A stretch of 64,000 nucleotides of DNA from Tumebacillus amylolyticus (GTDB taxonomy: Bacteria; Bacillota; Bacilli; Tumebacillales; Tumebacillaceae): NCBI RefSeq assembly GCF_016722965.1, contig NZ_JAEQNB010000006.1:310001-374000 (forward strand). Direction: 5' to 3'. Of this stretch, positions 8,276-23,200 are shown in pieces. Made by a program: the position numbers and the translations under genes. How positions within the stretch are numbered: the first letter of the stretch is position 1; each line of letters starts with the position of its first letter. Under the pieces are notes generated by a model that did no database searches, was not told the DNA's origin, and saw only the letters and a list, made by a program, of their open reading frames with translations.

Positions 8276-11200
8276 GCTTCCTTACCTCCAGTTCTTGTAT
8301 TCGTACCGGGAGCCTGTTCAAGTATCACGTGCGCATTCGTGCCACCGATGCCGAATGCACTTACCCCCGCTCGGCGCAGTCCTTTTTCCTCTGTCCATGG
8401 TTTGAGCGTCGTGTTGACATAGAACGGACTGTCTTCCAATCCCAAGGCCGGGTTCGGTTTGTTGAAATGCAAGCTGGGCACCAGTTCACCGTATTTCATG
8501 CAAAGCGCCACTTTGATTAACCCGGCCACACCCGCCGCTGCGTCGGTGTGCCCGATGTTGGTTTTGACCGATCCGAGGGCGCAGAAGCCTTGCTCCTGCT
8601 GATCGCCGAATACATCCTTCAACGCAGACACTTCGATCGGGTCTCCGAGATGAGTTCCCGTCCCGTGAGCTTCGATGTAGGAGATCGTCGACGGGTCGAC
8701 TCCTGCCACACGTTGCGCTTTTCGAATGACGTCCGCTTGCCCCTGTTGGCTTGGAGCTGTGTAGCCGATCTTCGCATTGCCGTCGTTGTTGATCGCGGAG
8801 CCTTTGATCACCGCGTAAATCGGATCTCCGTCACGCTCTGCGGCGGAGAGGCGTTTTAACAACACCGTTCCGACCCCGTTGCCAAACACCGTTCCGTTTG
8901 CTTGCTCGTCAAACGCTCGGCAATAGCCGTCCGGCGACGCGATGAAGCCCGGTTCATATACATAGCCGCATTTTTGTGGAGTTTGAACCGAGATGCCTCC
9001 TGCGATGGCATACTCACTCTGTCCGGTCAACAAGCTTTGGCACGCCATATGCACGGCAACCAGCGAGGTGGAGCAAGCGGTGTCGACGACGACGCTTTCT
9101 CCTTGCAAGTTCAACTTGTAGGAAAGTCGAGTCGCGACGAATTTTTTGTTGGTGAGCAGGTCGCTTTGGAATTCATCCGAAGCTCCTTCTCCTCGTCCCA
9201 AGACCTCCGTTTGGAATTCTGTATCGGAGACGCCGGCATAGACGGCGGCGTTCGAACGGATGTCGCTGACTTTGTACCCGGCATTCTCAATCGCTTCCCA
9301 CGCGCAGAGCATGAACAGGCGCTGTTGCGGGTCCATGTAGCTCGCTTCCTGTTGGCTCATCTGGAAGAACTCAGGATCGAACAGGTCGATGTCATCGAGA
9401 TATCCTTCACGCAGCACCAAACGCTCGCGTTCCTCCGAGTCGAGATGTTCCCACTGGCTTTGCACGTCCTCAAATGTGAGGTCGCGGATCAATTCGTTGC
9501 CCTCTCTCAAGTTGCGCCAGAACTCGTAGGGAGTCTTCGAACCCGGGAAGCGCAAGCCAATGCCGATGATCGCAATCGACTCTTGTTCCACGATTCGTTC
9601 AGGTGCAAACGTCGGTTCTTGCGTACGGTGCTTCCCGGAAGTCGGTTGCCCCAACGCATCAGCCAGTTGACGAACCGTCGTGTATTGTAGCAAATCGAGA
9701 ATCTTCAGGGACGAGCCCACTTGTTTTCGCAAGTCGTCCTGCACCTTCATCAACAGCAACGAGTGTCCCCCGATGTCGAAGAAGTTGTCGTCGATGCGAA
9801 TCTCGGCAGGTGTACGGTTCAATGCGTTCGCCCAGATGTCTACGATCTGTTGGTGCAGATGACTTCTTCCCAACGCGACCTGGGGAGCGGCTGCGCGAGT
9901 CTGCGCTGCTTTTTTAATTGGAGTTGCTTCCTCACCGGATTGAGGCTTGCGTTGCGCCAATGCGATGCGGTCGACTTTGCCCGTCGGAGAGAGCGGCATC
10001 TGCGCAAGAGACGTCAGATGAGCAGGCACCATCCAGACCGGGAGGAGACGGCTCAGGAACGCTTTGAGTTCGTGAACGGGCAATTCCTCGACAGACGTGT
10101 AGAAGCCGTGTAGTTCCTTGCTGCCATCGGACGCGCTTTGCACGACAACAGACGCGACTTCCACCTGTGGATGGCGAAGGATCGCCGCTTCCACTTCTCC
10201 GATTTCGATGCGATACCCGCGGACTTTGACTTGGTTGTCGCGACGACCCAGAATTTCGAGATTTCCATCGGGGAGCAGTCGCGCAAGATCGCCCGTCTTG
10301 TACAGTTGATCGCTGAATCTCCGTTCGCCGGCTGTCACAAACGGATTGGGCAAGAGTGCTTCTGCCGTTTTGTCCGGCTTGCCCAGATAGCCCTTGGTCA
10401 GTGCCACCGTCTCGACATACAGCTCTCCGATCACATTGACCGGGCAGAGCGTCCGGTATTTGTTGAGCACATACAGCCTGTAGTTCGCAACAGGGGTTCC
10501 GACCGGGACGTTGACTTTTTCCTCCGGGAATGGAGTGTTGGCATCGTACGCGGAGAGGTACACCGTGCATTCGGTCGGCCCACACGCGTTGGTGATGGAG
10601 ATCTGCTCACCGAAGCGGCGTTGCCAGAGACGCATGACTTCTCCTGAGAATACCTCGCCTGCGACGAACATGTTCCGGAGGGTCTTCATCTTGGCGTAAC
10701 TTTCCTCTGTCAAATTCGTGGCCAGTTGCTTGAAGAACACCGTCGGCATCGCAACAGCCGTTGCTCCCGTGTTCTCCACCGCCTGTGCAAACTCTTCGAC
10801 AGACAGTCGTTCCGCCTGTGAAAGCAGATGACAACGACCGCCGAGCAGAAGCGGGACAAACGTATCCCACACGGACACATCGAAGCTAAACGATGCGAAT
10901 TCCAACACAACATCATCACGGCCAATGCGGTACCGATCCGCAGCCCACTCCACGAGATTGACCACACCGCGATGGGCAAGCATGGCTCCCTTGGGCTGTC
11001 CGGTTGATCCTGACGTGTAGATCATATAGGCGAGATCATCCGGGCGAAGTTCCGTTCGCAGATCTTGCTTGTCGGAAACCTCGGCGGCCTCTTCGATGCA
11101 CAGAATTTTCGGTCCCTGTTGTCCACCCTCCGACTCCAAAAACGCTTGCAGCTTTTCTACATACGCGAGTTTGGTGAACAGATAAGGAGCTCCGCTGTCT

Positions 11201-14200
11201 CCGATCATGTAGCGGATTCGCTCTTCCGGATAATCCGGGTCGATCGGCACGTACACGCCGCCGGCTTTCATGACGCCAAGCAGACAGACGACCGTCTCCA
11301 TCGAGCGCTCCATGACGATGCCGACAAACTCACCGCTCTGCAACCCCTGCTGCTTCAACAGATGGGCAACCTGATTGGATCGCTCGTTCAGCCCTGCGTA
11401 GGTCAGTTGACCCCGCTCGCCGGACAGTGCGATGCTCATCGGGTAGGACTGCACACAATCATAGAAGCGATCGACCAACGTCGTTTCCAGATCGTACTCA
11501 GCCGCCGTGTCATTGAACGCGGCATAGATTCCCCGGTCTTCTGCGGACAAGAGTTCAACTTCTGCCAGCGGCGCTGTCATTCGTTCGACGAACGCGTGCA
11601 ACACCTCTTGGTACAAGTCCGCAAAGCGCAAGATGCTCTCCCGTTTGAACAGATCGGTTTTGTACTCAAAGGCCAATCGCAACCCGTTCACCTGTTCGAC
11701 AGCCATCAGGGAGCAGTCGACTTTGGCCGTTTGGAACCCCAACTCTTCCTCCCTGCTCACAAACTGCAGGGACCCTGCTGGCTGTACAGTTCCCCGTTCC
11801 GCATGCAACGTGAACATGGTGGAGTAGATCGGCGTTCGTGATGTGTCGCGAGTCGGGTTTACTTTTTCGACCAAGAGATCGAAGGAGTACGCATGGTTCT
11901 CGAAGGCGCTCAAGAATTGGTGCTTCACTTCTTGCACCAGGTCCCGAAGAGTCTGAATGTCCTCAATCCGTGTGCGAATCCCCAACATGTTGACAAAGAA
12001 TCCGACCATCGGTTCCAGTTCTTCGTTCATACGCCCTGCCACCGGTGTCCCGACGATGAGATCATCCTGTCCGCTCAGGTGGTGCATCAGCATGAAATAG
12101 GCAGCCAGCAACAGTTGGTACAGAGACACGTCTTCCCGCATCGCCACTCCTCGCAGTTGCTCCAACAGTTCGAGGGAGACTGTACGTTCCTCCGTCGAGC
12201 CGCTGTAGGTCATCACCGGAGGGCGAGGGTAGTCGGTCGGCAATTCCAAGACCGGCAACGGCTTGGAGAGTTGTTGCAACCAGTACTCTTCCTGCGCCTG
12301 CCACGTTCCTTTTTCCAATTCCTCACGTTGCCACGCCGCAAAATCTACATAGCGTACCGCAAGCGGTGCCCACTCCGGTTCTCCGCCTCGAACTTGCGCT
12401 TCATACGCCAACGACAAGTCGCGGAACAGCAACTCCATACTCCATCCGTCGATGACGATGTGGTGGATGTTCAAGAACAATTGGTACGATTGCTCTCCAC
12501 GTTTGAACAACAACATGCGTACCAGCGGCCCTTTTGTGAGATCGAACGGTTGGGCGTTGAAGAGCTCGATTTTCATCGAGATGAACTCAGCTTGCGTTTC
12601 GCGATCCAAACCTTGGAGATCCCGGACTTCCAGAGGAATTACGATCTCATCCAACACTTGCTGGCGAGGCTCGCTTCCCAGTTGGAAGAACACGGTTCGC
12701 AACGCTTCGTGACGCTCAATGACGAGTTTCCAAGCGGCTTCGAACTTCTCCAGATCCAGCGTCCCTTCATGCTCCATCATCGTCATCACATCGTACATCC
12801 GGTTGCTTGGATGAAGTTGATGCAGGAACCAGATTCGTTTCTGCGCAGAAGACAATTCATAGTGCGCTTGCTCAGGCAGACGCTCGATCATCGCGGGCGC
12901 CAACGTCGGCACAACCGAATTGGCCTCTACATGAGCCGCAATTCCCTCCAGCGTCGGATGCAAGAAGATATCCCTCATCTCCAGACGAACAGACAGCTCC
13001 TTGTGAACACGGTTCAAAAATTGAATCGCCATCAGCGAGTGACCGCCCATCTCGAAGAAATGGTCATCACGGCTGATCTCCTCTCTCGCAAACAAATTCG
13101 TCCAAATGGAAGCTACCCGCTCCTCCATCGCAGTCACCGGTGCGAGGAACTCCCGACTGTGGGTCACTGCGACCGACTCGGCCCTCTCGGTCAGCATCCT
13201 GCGGTTGACCTTGCCATTTGGCAGCAGCGGCATCTCCTCCAAGAGCAGAATTTGTGCAGGCACCATGTAAGCCGGCAGTTTGCCCTCCAACTCACGGCGC
13301 AGTTCTGCCGGAGAGAGCGGGTTGCTTTGCGTGGTGTAGAAGGCGATCAGCTCGTTCTGACCGAGGGCGTCCTTTTTCACGACGACCGCTGCAAGGTCTA
13401 CAGCCGGATGCTGCAACAGACACTCTTCTACTTCTCCGGTCTCGATGCGGTAGCCGCGCACTTTTACCTGGAAGTCTTGGCGACCGATGAATTCGATCTC
13501 CCCGCTTGGCAACAGACGCACGATGTCCCCCGTTTTGTACACATGCTGTCCGGGTTTGAGTGGATGCGGCTTGAAGGCCTCTGCGGTTTTGTCCGGCTTG
13601 TTCAGATAGCCTTTTGCCAATCCTGTTCCTTCAATATAGAGCTCTCCTGGGACGTTGACGGGGCACAATTGCAAGTGCGAGTTCAAGATGGACAATTCCA
13701 AGTTGGCAAGAGGACGGCCAATCGGCACCGTCGACCATTCAGGGTTCACCGTTTCCCGCACTCGGTGGTACGTGGTGAACACGGTCGCTTCCGTAGGTCC
13801 ATACCCGTTGACGATTTCAAGGCTGTCCCCGAACCGCTCTTGCCAGATCCGCACGCTCTCGGCCTGCAACGCTTCCCCTGCAACGAAGATACACGTCATC
13901 GTCTGCCACGGGTTCAAATTCTCAGGCAAATGCAACCCGAACTGGTGGAACAGCGCCGGCGGCAAGAATGTGATCGTCGCCTGCAACTCCTCGACCGCTT
14001 GCCCAAAGGCTTCAACCGAGTGACGCTGACGATCTGACAGCACATGCACTCGTGCGCCCAACAACAGCGACGTGTACAATTCCCAAACCGACAAGTCGAA
14101 ACTGTGGGAGGAGAATTGCAGCATCGATTGACGCACGTCCGCTGTGAAAGTTTCCTTCATCCACGTGACCAAACTGACGACGCCTCGATGAGCCACCATC

Positions 14201-17200
14201 GTTCCTTTCGGCCAACCGGTTGAGCCTGAGGTGTAGATCATGTACGCGAGGTCGGTCGGCTCGTTGCCAACGGCGAGATTCGCCTTGGAAGTGGTGTTCG
14301 GGATGTCCTCCATGCAGACCGTCTCCACCGTGCCCTCTGCCAATCGAGAGCACAGATGTTTTTCAGTGAGCACAACGCTCGCCCCGCTGTCCTCCAACAT
14401 GTATTGCACACGCTCTTCCGGGTAATTCGGATCGATCGGCACATACGCGGCCCCAGCTTTGAGTACCGCCAGCATCGCCACGACAGATTCTCGGCTACGC
14501 TCCATCAAGATGCCGACAAACTGATTCGTGCCGACCCCTTGCTCTTGTAAAAAGCGCGCCACTTGGTTCGTGCGCTCATTCAATTCCCCATAGGTGAGCA
14601 TCCCTTGCTCATCGGAAAGTGCCGGTTCCTCGGGGCGCAGCGCCGCTTGCTCATAAAACAGTTCCTGGATCGTCGCTTCCTCCGGGAATGCCAGTTGCGT
14701 CTCGTTCAACTGCGCATAGAGTAGGCGGTCGGTGTCGGAGAGCAAATCCAACGCACCGAGCGGTTTGGAAAGGTGTTGCGCCAAGGCATGCAACACTTTT
14801 TTCAAACGGTCGTGGAACTGCTCGATGGTTGATCTCTTGAACAAGTCGGTGTTGTATTCAAATTCCAAGACCAAACCATCCGCGTCATCCAAAACAGCCA
14901 AGGAGAGGTCAAATTTGGAGATGGTGTGCGGAGGTGATTTCATATCGCCTTTTTTATTCGTTTCATACAGGAACATCGTCGAGAAAATGGGGTGACGGCT
15001 CGTATCTCGCTCCGGGTTCACTTTTTCAACCAAGAGATCGAAGGGATACTCTTGGTGCTCGTAGCTGCGTAAAAATTGAGTCTTCACCGCTTGCAACAGA
15101 TCGTGGAGGGATTCAACTCCTGCAAACGAGATGCGAATCGGCATCGTGTTGACGAAGAATCCGATCATCGGCTCCAATTCTGCAACCGTTCGTCCCGCAG
15201 CCAACGTGCCGACGATGATGTCTTCCTCAGCTGACATCTGGTGCAGCAGCATCAGATAGGCGGTGAGCGTCAACAGGTACATCGAGACTTCCTCACGTTT
15301 GGCAAGTGCTCGCAGTTGCTCGGTCACCTCCATCGGGACGTGTGCATGCACCATCTCCCCGTGGAACGTCATCACTTCCGGTCGTGCAAAATCGGTCGGC
15401 AAGTTGAGCACCGGCAACGGCTTTGCCATCGCGTTCAACCAAAATTGCTCCTGCTGTTCCCACTTCCCTGCCAAGAGCTCCTGATTCTGCCACGCTGCAT
15501 ACTCCACGTACCGCACAGGCAGAACTTCCCAATCCGGCTGTTGTCCGCTCTTCAACGCTTCATAAGCCAAGGTCAGGTCCCCAAACAGCACGTCGAGGCT
15601 CCAACCGTCTGTGATGATGTGGTGCATGCTCAGATACAACTCAGACTCCGCTTCGGAGAGTTTGAACAGAATCGTTCGCAGAAGCGGCCCCACTTCCAGA
15701 TCGAAAGGAACACTTTCACTTGCTTCCACGGTTGCGCGAATGAACGCTTGCTGCTCGGCGGACGTTTTCCCGCACAGATCATGCACGACCATCGGCACTT
15801 CCAGCTCTGCGTTCACCACCTGACGCGGCACATCCTCAATTTCCACAAACAAGGTACGCAGTGCTTCATGACGCTGTACCACCATCTGCCACGCTGCTTG
15901 GAAGGCGGGGAGGTCCAGAGTGCCTCGATAGGTTTTCAACATCGGGACGTTGTACACGTTGCTCATGGGATGGAATTTGTAGAGGATATACAAGCGCTGT
16001 TGAGCATGAGACATTTCATAATGCGCAAGCTCCGGCAAGGACGGAATGAGCACCGCTTGCTGCTCACAATCGTCGCCCAACAAGCCATCCACATGATTCG
16101 CCAAGCTTTCCAGCGTCGCGTGAAGGAACATGTCTTTCAACTCAACGGTCACGCCCCACTGCTTTTGAATCCGGTTGGTCACTTGAATCACCAGTAGAGA
16201 GTGTCCACCCAAATCGAAGAAGTTGTCGTTTGCGCTGATTTCATCCCGCTTCAACACACTTCCCCAGATCTCTTGCAACGCTTGTCCGGTTGGCGTAGAG
16301 GGGGCAACGAAATCGTGCGTGATGTCGAAGGAAGCATCCGCCGCGATCTGCTCTAACGCTTTGCGGTCGACCTTACCGTTTGGTGTCAGAGGCATCTCCT
16401 CAAGCCACACGATGCGCGTCGGGACCATATAGGCCGCTACTTGACGGCCGATATACCCCTTGAGTTCCTCCGACTCCAACTCGCCTCCCGTCGACTTGTA
16501 GAACCCGACGAGCATGTTGTTCCCGTCGCTTGCGGTCTTCACGATGACGGCGGCCATTTCCACAGCCGGGTGTTGCACGAACACTTCTTCGATCTCGCCA
16601 AGCTCAATGCGGAAGCCGCGCACTTTGACTTGGTTGTCAATCCGCCCCAAGTATTCGATCGTGCCGTCTGCTAAGATGCGCGCCAAATCCCCGGTTCTGT
16701 AGAGTCGATCTCCCGGAGTGCCGGGCAAATGATTGGCAATGAACGCTTGGGCTGTTTTTTCCGGTTGGTGTAGATATCCTTGCGCCAACTGCACACCACC
16801 GACCAGCAATTCACCCTTGACGCCTACCGGGCAGAGCTGACCCCCGCGGTTGACCACGTAACATTGGGTGTTGGCAATCGGACCCCCGATGTAGACCGTT
16901 TCCAGAGGTGCTTCGATCAAAAATGCCGTGACATCGACCGCAGCTTCTGTCGGCCCGTAGAGGTTGGCGATGCGCGTACCTGTTGGATACATTTCGAACC
17001 ACTGGTTGACCAACTTGCTTGGCAATGCTTCCCCGGACACGATGAAGTTGCGCATCACAAAGCGCGGGCGATCCTCCTCTTGAAGACCTTGCAAATAGTT
17101 GACGAAGAGGGAGAACAAAGCCGGCACGAACTGCATGTAGGTCACTTGGTAGCGCATCATGAAGTCGGCAAGGAACTCCGGGTTGGTGTAGACTTCACGC

Positions 17201-20200
17201 GGCAGAATCAGTAACGACGCCCCATGTCGCAACGGCCAGAACAGTTCGATAATCGAGTCATCGAAACAATGGGTGGTTCGCTGAATCATGCAATCTTGAG
17301 GCGTAGCGGCAAAGACGGACTGATGCCATAACAGTCGGTTGACGATGGCGGCATGTTGAATCACGACGCCCTTGGGCTTTCCTGTCGATCCCGACGTGTA
17401 GATGACGTACGCCAGGTCGCTCGGCTCGTTGACGGCAACAGGCGTGTCTGTGCTGTACTTCTGCAAGTCGCTCCACACAAAAATCGAAGTCTTCGCGTCG
17501 GTCACATCCTGACTGTTTGCAGACGCATCCATATAGAGCAACGACTTCAGAGCAAGACCACTTGCAATTTCTTCGACTTGTTCTCGATAGGTTTGCTTGG
17601 ACAAAAGCACTTGAGATCCCGAGTTCGTCAGCATGTACTGAACGCGCTGTATCGGGTATTCCGGGTCGATCGGCACATACGCACCGCCCGCTTTCAAGAT
17701 CCCGTACATCCCCACCAACAGCTCGATGCTGCGCTCCATCATGATCCCGACCAATTGATTTCGCTCGATACCTTGATCACGCAGGAAGTTCGCGAGTCGG
17801 TTTGAACGCTCATGCATCTCCCCATAGGTGATCGACTGGCCTTCGTAGATCAACGCAATTCTCTCGGGATGCGCTTCAGCCTGTTCGATGAACGCTTCGT
17901 GCAACAGTTGGTTCAAATCAAACTCCACGGCCGTTTCGTTCATCGCTGCATAGACGGCACGGTCAGCGTCGGTGATCCATTCCACACTGTCCAGCGGAGC
18001 ACGGAGATTGGTTGCAAACGCCTCCAACACCTGGAGCAACAGGTTCCCATAACGCTCCATCGTGGTTTGGTTGAACAGGTCGGTATTGTACTCAAAGTTA
18101 AACATCAACGTCTCGTTTTTCTCCCCCGCATAGAGCGCGAGATCAAACTTGCTCGTCTCCGATTGGAAATCGACCCCAAACAATGACTCTGCACCTTGTT
18201 CCGCTGCCTGCATGCCCTCGAGATAACCAAACAAAGTCGAGAAGATCGGAGGACGGCTCATGTCACGCTCGGGATTGACTTTCTCCACCAACAGATCAAA
18301 CGGGTAATTTTGATGCTGGTAGGCTTCCAACGTCTGCTGTTTCACCACATGCAGCAAATCTTGCAACGTGCGCACCTGTTCTTCAAAACGCACACGAATC
18401 GGTAGCGTATTGGCAAAAAAGCCGACAATCGGTTCGAGGGCATCCATCGTCCTCCCTGCAACCGGCATCCCCACGATGATGTCCTCATCTTGGGAGAGAT
18501 GGCGCAACAGAGTCACATACGCCGTACACAAGAGCATGTTCATCGATACTTCTTGCTGCTTGGCGACCTGTTGCAAGCTCGCATACAGCGTTTTCGAAGC
18601 TTCTACATGGAGAGACGTCCCGGCAAACGTCTGCGTTTTCGGACGCTCTCGATCTCTCGGCAAATCCAAGACCGGCAAGGGCTTGGCCAACGTTTGCAAC
18701 CAATATCCTTCTTCCTCCGGACCGTGACCGCCCGTTTCCTCTTGCCACTGTGCATAATCGAGGTATTGGATCGGCAAAGGCTCTAGATCTGCTTCTCGGC
18801 CCTCTCTCTCGGCGCGATACAGCTCCAAAAGTTCACGGAAAATCACATTGTTACTCCAGCCGTCTGTGACGATGTGGTGCATGTTCAGATAGATGTGCGT
18901 CAGCTCTGCGCTCAATTGGAACGCAAGCACTCGCATCAAAGGTCCTCGGGTCAGATCAAACGGAACTTCGTTGCAAGCGCTCATCTTCGCTTCAAGAGTC
19001 GCCCTCTGGAGATGTGCATCGAGGCTTCTCAAATCCTGATACTCGAAGAGCACATTCCCCTGATCCAACACCTGCTGACGCGGCACTCCCTCCACTTCGA
19101 GGAACACGGTGCGCAAAATCGCATGTCTTGCAGCCAACGCTTGCAAAGCTTGTGCAAACACGCTTGGTTCCAATTGTTCATGGAGCAGGTAGCTCACCGG
19201 CACATGGTACACCGTCGCCCCCGGATCAAATTTGTAGAAGAACCACAAGCGTTTTTGTGCATGAGACAACGCATAGTGCTCTTGAGCAACCGCACGAGGA
19301 ATCTGCAACTCACCCACTTCGGAATCATTCCCCAGTCGCTGAGCCACAATCTCCGCCAATTGCTCCACAGTAGGAGCGGCAAACAGCTCTTTCAACTCGA
19401 TCTGCAGCCCCAACTGTTTGCGAATGCGATTGACCACTTGCATCGCCAACAGCGAATGTCCACCGAGTTCGAAGAAGTGGTCTTGGATATGAACTTGCTC
19501 ACATCCGAGCAATTCGGACCAAATCTCCGCAATCACCATTTCTTCTGCCGTGCGCGGGGCTACGATGAGATCGCGAACGTCCGCCAACACCGCCTCAGGT
19601 TCCGGCAACATCCGACGATCCACTTTGCCGCTTGGGTTCAACGGGAACGCTTGTAACAACACATAGCTCGCAGGCACCATAAAGGCTGGCAAGCGTTCAT
19701 TCAAGAACATCCGCAGATCACTTGCAGTAGGGTGACAATTCTCTGCCGGTACTGTATAGGCTACCAATCGCTTCTGACCCGCTCGGTCCTCTCTCGCGAC
19801 CACCACGACTTGTTCCAAGTCAGGATGTTGCCCAAGGGCCGCTTCAATTTCACCAAGTTCAATACGGAATCCGCGAATCTTGACTTGATCGTCCGTTCGT
19901 CCCAAGAATTCCAGATTGCCGTCCGGAAGGTATCGCACCAAATCGCCTGTTTTGTACAACTTTCCGTCTCTCTCCACGCGAAACGGATCAGCCAGGAAGC
20001 GCTCCGCCGTCAACTGAGGTTGGTTGAGATAGCCTCGTGCCACCCCATCGCCTCCGATGTACAACTCCCCCGCCACTCCAATCGGTACAGGTTGCAGATG
20101 ATGATCGAGTACATAGACCATCGTGTTCGCAATAGGTCGCCCGATCGGAACATTCGATGCCAACTGCTCCAACGAAGAAATCGGATAATACGTGGTAAAC

Positions 20201-23200
20201 GTTGTGCCCTCCGTCGGGCCATACACGTTGACCAACTGACAGTCAGGCAAACGGGTCAGCGCTTCTCTCGCGTGTGGAAGCGACATCACCTCTCCACCTG
20301 TCAGCAACGTTTTTAGATGCACCAAGCACTCCAGATGGTTCTCAATCAACTGGTTAAACAACGAGGTGGTCAAAAACATCGTCGTAACTTTGTACTGGAG
20401 CAAGAGATTCCCCAGTTCTTCAAAAGAGAGCTTGTTCGCCGGCGGGACGATCAAACGACCCCCGTGCAGCAGACATCCCCAAATTTCAAACGTTGCTGCG
20501 TCGAACGAAATCGTTGCGTACTGCAAGAACACTTGATCCTGCGAGAACTGCACGTAGTGGTTCTGTTTGACCAAACGCACCACGCCGCGATGCGGGATGC
20601 ACACCCCCTTGGGTTTGCCGGTCGATCCGGAAGTGTAGTTCACATACGCCAGATGATCCGGCTGAATCGTGTGTACTGGATTCGCTTCACTTTCCTGCTC
20701 GAACGATGTACCCTCACGGTCGATGCAAATCGTCTCCACCGAAGAGATCGGCAATTGTGGCAGTACCTCTTGCTGCGTCAACAACAACGAGATTTTCGTA
20801 TCTTCAAACATATACAGCAAGCGTTCTTCCGGATACGTTGGTTCAAACGGCATATAAGCGCCACCCGCCTTCAAGATCCCGAGCATGGCGGTGATCATTT
20901 CTACAGAACGCTCCATGCACAACCCGACGAGCACATCGGCTCCCACCCCGCGCGAACGAAGATGATGGGCCAAACGGTTGGACCTTGCGTTCAGTTCACG
21001 GTAGGAGAGTTGGTGGTCATCCCCCACAATCGCGATTGAATCGGGAGTCTCTTCCACTTGCGCTTCAAACAGTTCAGAAATCGTGAGGTGCTTGGGATAT
21101 TCCGTCTCTGTCCGGTTCAAGTCCATCAACAAGTGATGTTCTTCGCCCTCACTCACCAGCGGCAACTGGGAGATCGGTACGTCCGGCTGGGCGATGATGC
21201 CTTCCAACAACACTTGGAAATGTCGTACCAGGCGGGAGATCGTAGCGGGCTCGAACAATTCGGTGTTGTATTCCAGACGGCCGACCAAACGGCCTCCCTC
21301 TTCGGAAAGTGGAAGATACAAATCGAATTTGGACGTTCCGTTGTGGACTTCCAACGCCTCCACGCTCAAACCTGACAGCACAAACTCCGCAGGCGGGACC
21401 AACTGGAACATCACTTGGAACAGCGGCGAATGGCTCAAGTCGCGCTCCGGTTGCACTTCTTCCACCAATTTTTCAAACGGCACGTCTTGATTGGCGTAGG
21501 CATCCAGCGCAACTTGTCTCACGCGCTTCATGACTTCTTGGAACGCAGGTTCTTCGGAAAGGTCAGTTCGCAACACCAACGTGTTGACGAAAAATCCGAT
21601 CAACCCTTCGATCTCCTGCCGGTTTCGGTTGGCAATCGGCGAACCCACGACGATATCGGTTTGTCCCGAATAACGGTGCAACAACGTCTGGAAAGCAGCC
21701 AACAACGTCATAAACAGCGTGACACCCTCGCGCTGGCTTAACGCTTTCAAATCCTCCGTCAAACGCTTGGACAGCACAAATTTATGCACGGCGCCTTGGA
21801 ACCCCGGAAGTGCCGGACGTGGACGATCTGTCGGCAATTGCAAGACAGGAAGCGGCCCGGTCAATTGTTGCTTCCAATAAGTAAGTTGTGCTTCGAGTAC
21901 CTCCCCTTGCAACCACTGACGTTGCCATTGGGAGAAATCGGCATATTGGATCGGCAGTTCGGGTAGCGGTGATCCAGACTCTCCCGCATAGAGGTCCGCA
22001 AGTTCGCTTGCAAACACCCCCATCGACCAGCCATCGGAGACGATATGATGCATGTTAACGATCAGAACGTGTTCAAACTGGCCCAATTGCACCACTTGAG
22101 CGCGGAACAGCACGTCTTGTGTCAGGTTGAACACATGCCCTGCTTCCGCCTTCACGAGTTGCATCACCTGCTCCATGCGCTCCTGCTCAGGCAAGTTCGT
22201 CAGATCGTATACGGAGAACGGCAAGTTCACCGATTCACGAATCACTTGAACGGGCTGACCCTCCACATCGACGAACGTCGTGCGCAACGCCTCATGTCGA
22301 GAGAGAATCATGCGCAGACTTTGTTCCAATCGGACAACGTCCAACGCTCCGTGGAGATGAAGGGCGACCGGTATGTTGTAAGAAGGCAGCCCCGGCCAAA
22401 ATTGCTCTAAAAACCACAGACGTTGCTGTGCAAACGAAAGCGGCACTTCAGCCCCACGGTCGAGAGAGACAATCGGCGGAACTTCATAAGGGCGTTCCAA
22501 CTGCCGCGCATTCTCGATCCGCTGCGCCAACGAGCTGACCGTCGAAGCTTCGAAGAGATCGTGCAATTGAAATTCCAAACGGAACGCATCCCGAATCCGG
22601 GAAATGACTTGCGTCGCCAACAGGGAGTGTCCACCCTGCTCAAAGAAATGGTCATGAACACCCACTTTTTCAAATCCCAGTACCTGTGCAAAAATCCCTG
22701 CGACCAACTCTTCAATCGGAGTGCGCGGTGCGATGTACTCCGTCTCTTGTTCAAAACGAAACTGACTGGGACTGGGCAGTGCACGGCGATTGACCTTGCC
22801 GTTGAGCGTCAACGGAATGGTAGGCAGCAGCACAAACGCACTGGGCAACATATAATCAGGCAACAGACTTTTCAGATAGGTCCGCAATTTCGGCACGAGC
22901 ACACGCGCAAAGTTTGCTTGCAGCGGATTGTTGGCATACGCGTGCCAAGGAAGCGGGAAGGCTGCCTTCTCTTGGAACACGGGCAAACGCCGCGGTTCAG
23001 AATCTGTGCAAGGTTGGAAGACCACATCGTAACTCCCCGACGCATCTCCCTGCACCCAACTGACATCGACACGATACCCCAAGAGTTCCCCTATCGCCCA
23101 TAAGTCCTCAGGATTCACACCCTTGTCTGTCTGTTCAGCGACTGCCTTCTCCAGCAATTCCCCGACATTTGGCGGCAGGTCAGGGCTCTCCAAGAGGCCG

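Noticed and set aside
8260-8290. KS/AT split as a sequencing frameshift
   Set aside because: A perfect ribosome site and GTG start with GTGA overlap sit exactly at the boundary, so a real gene junction is more likely, though read data would settle it.
11893-14037. Long plus-strand open frame (over 700 codons) inside the NRPS region
   Set aside because: It is antisense to the clearly coding A4/C5 region, has no recognisable domain and no ribosome site; a shadow of the codon bias on the other strand.
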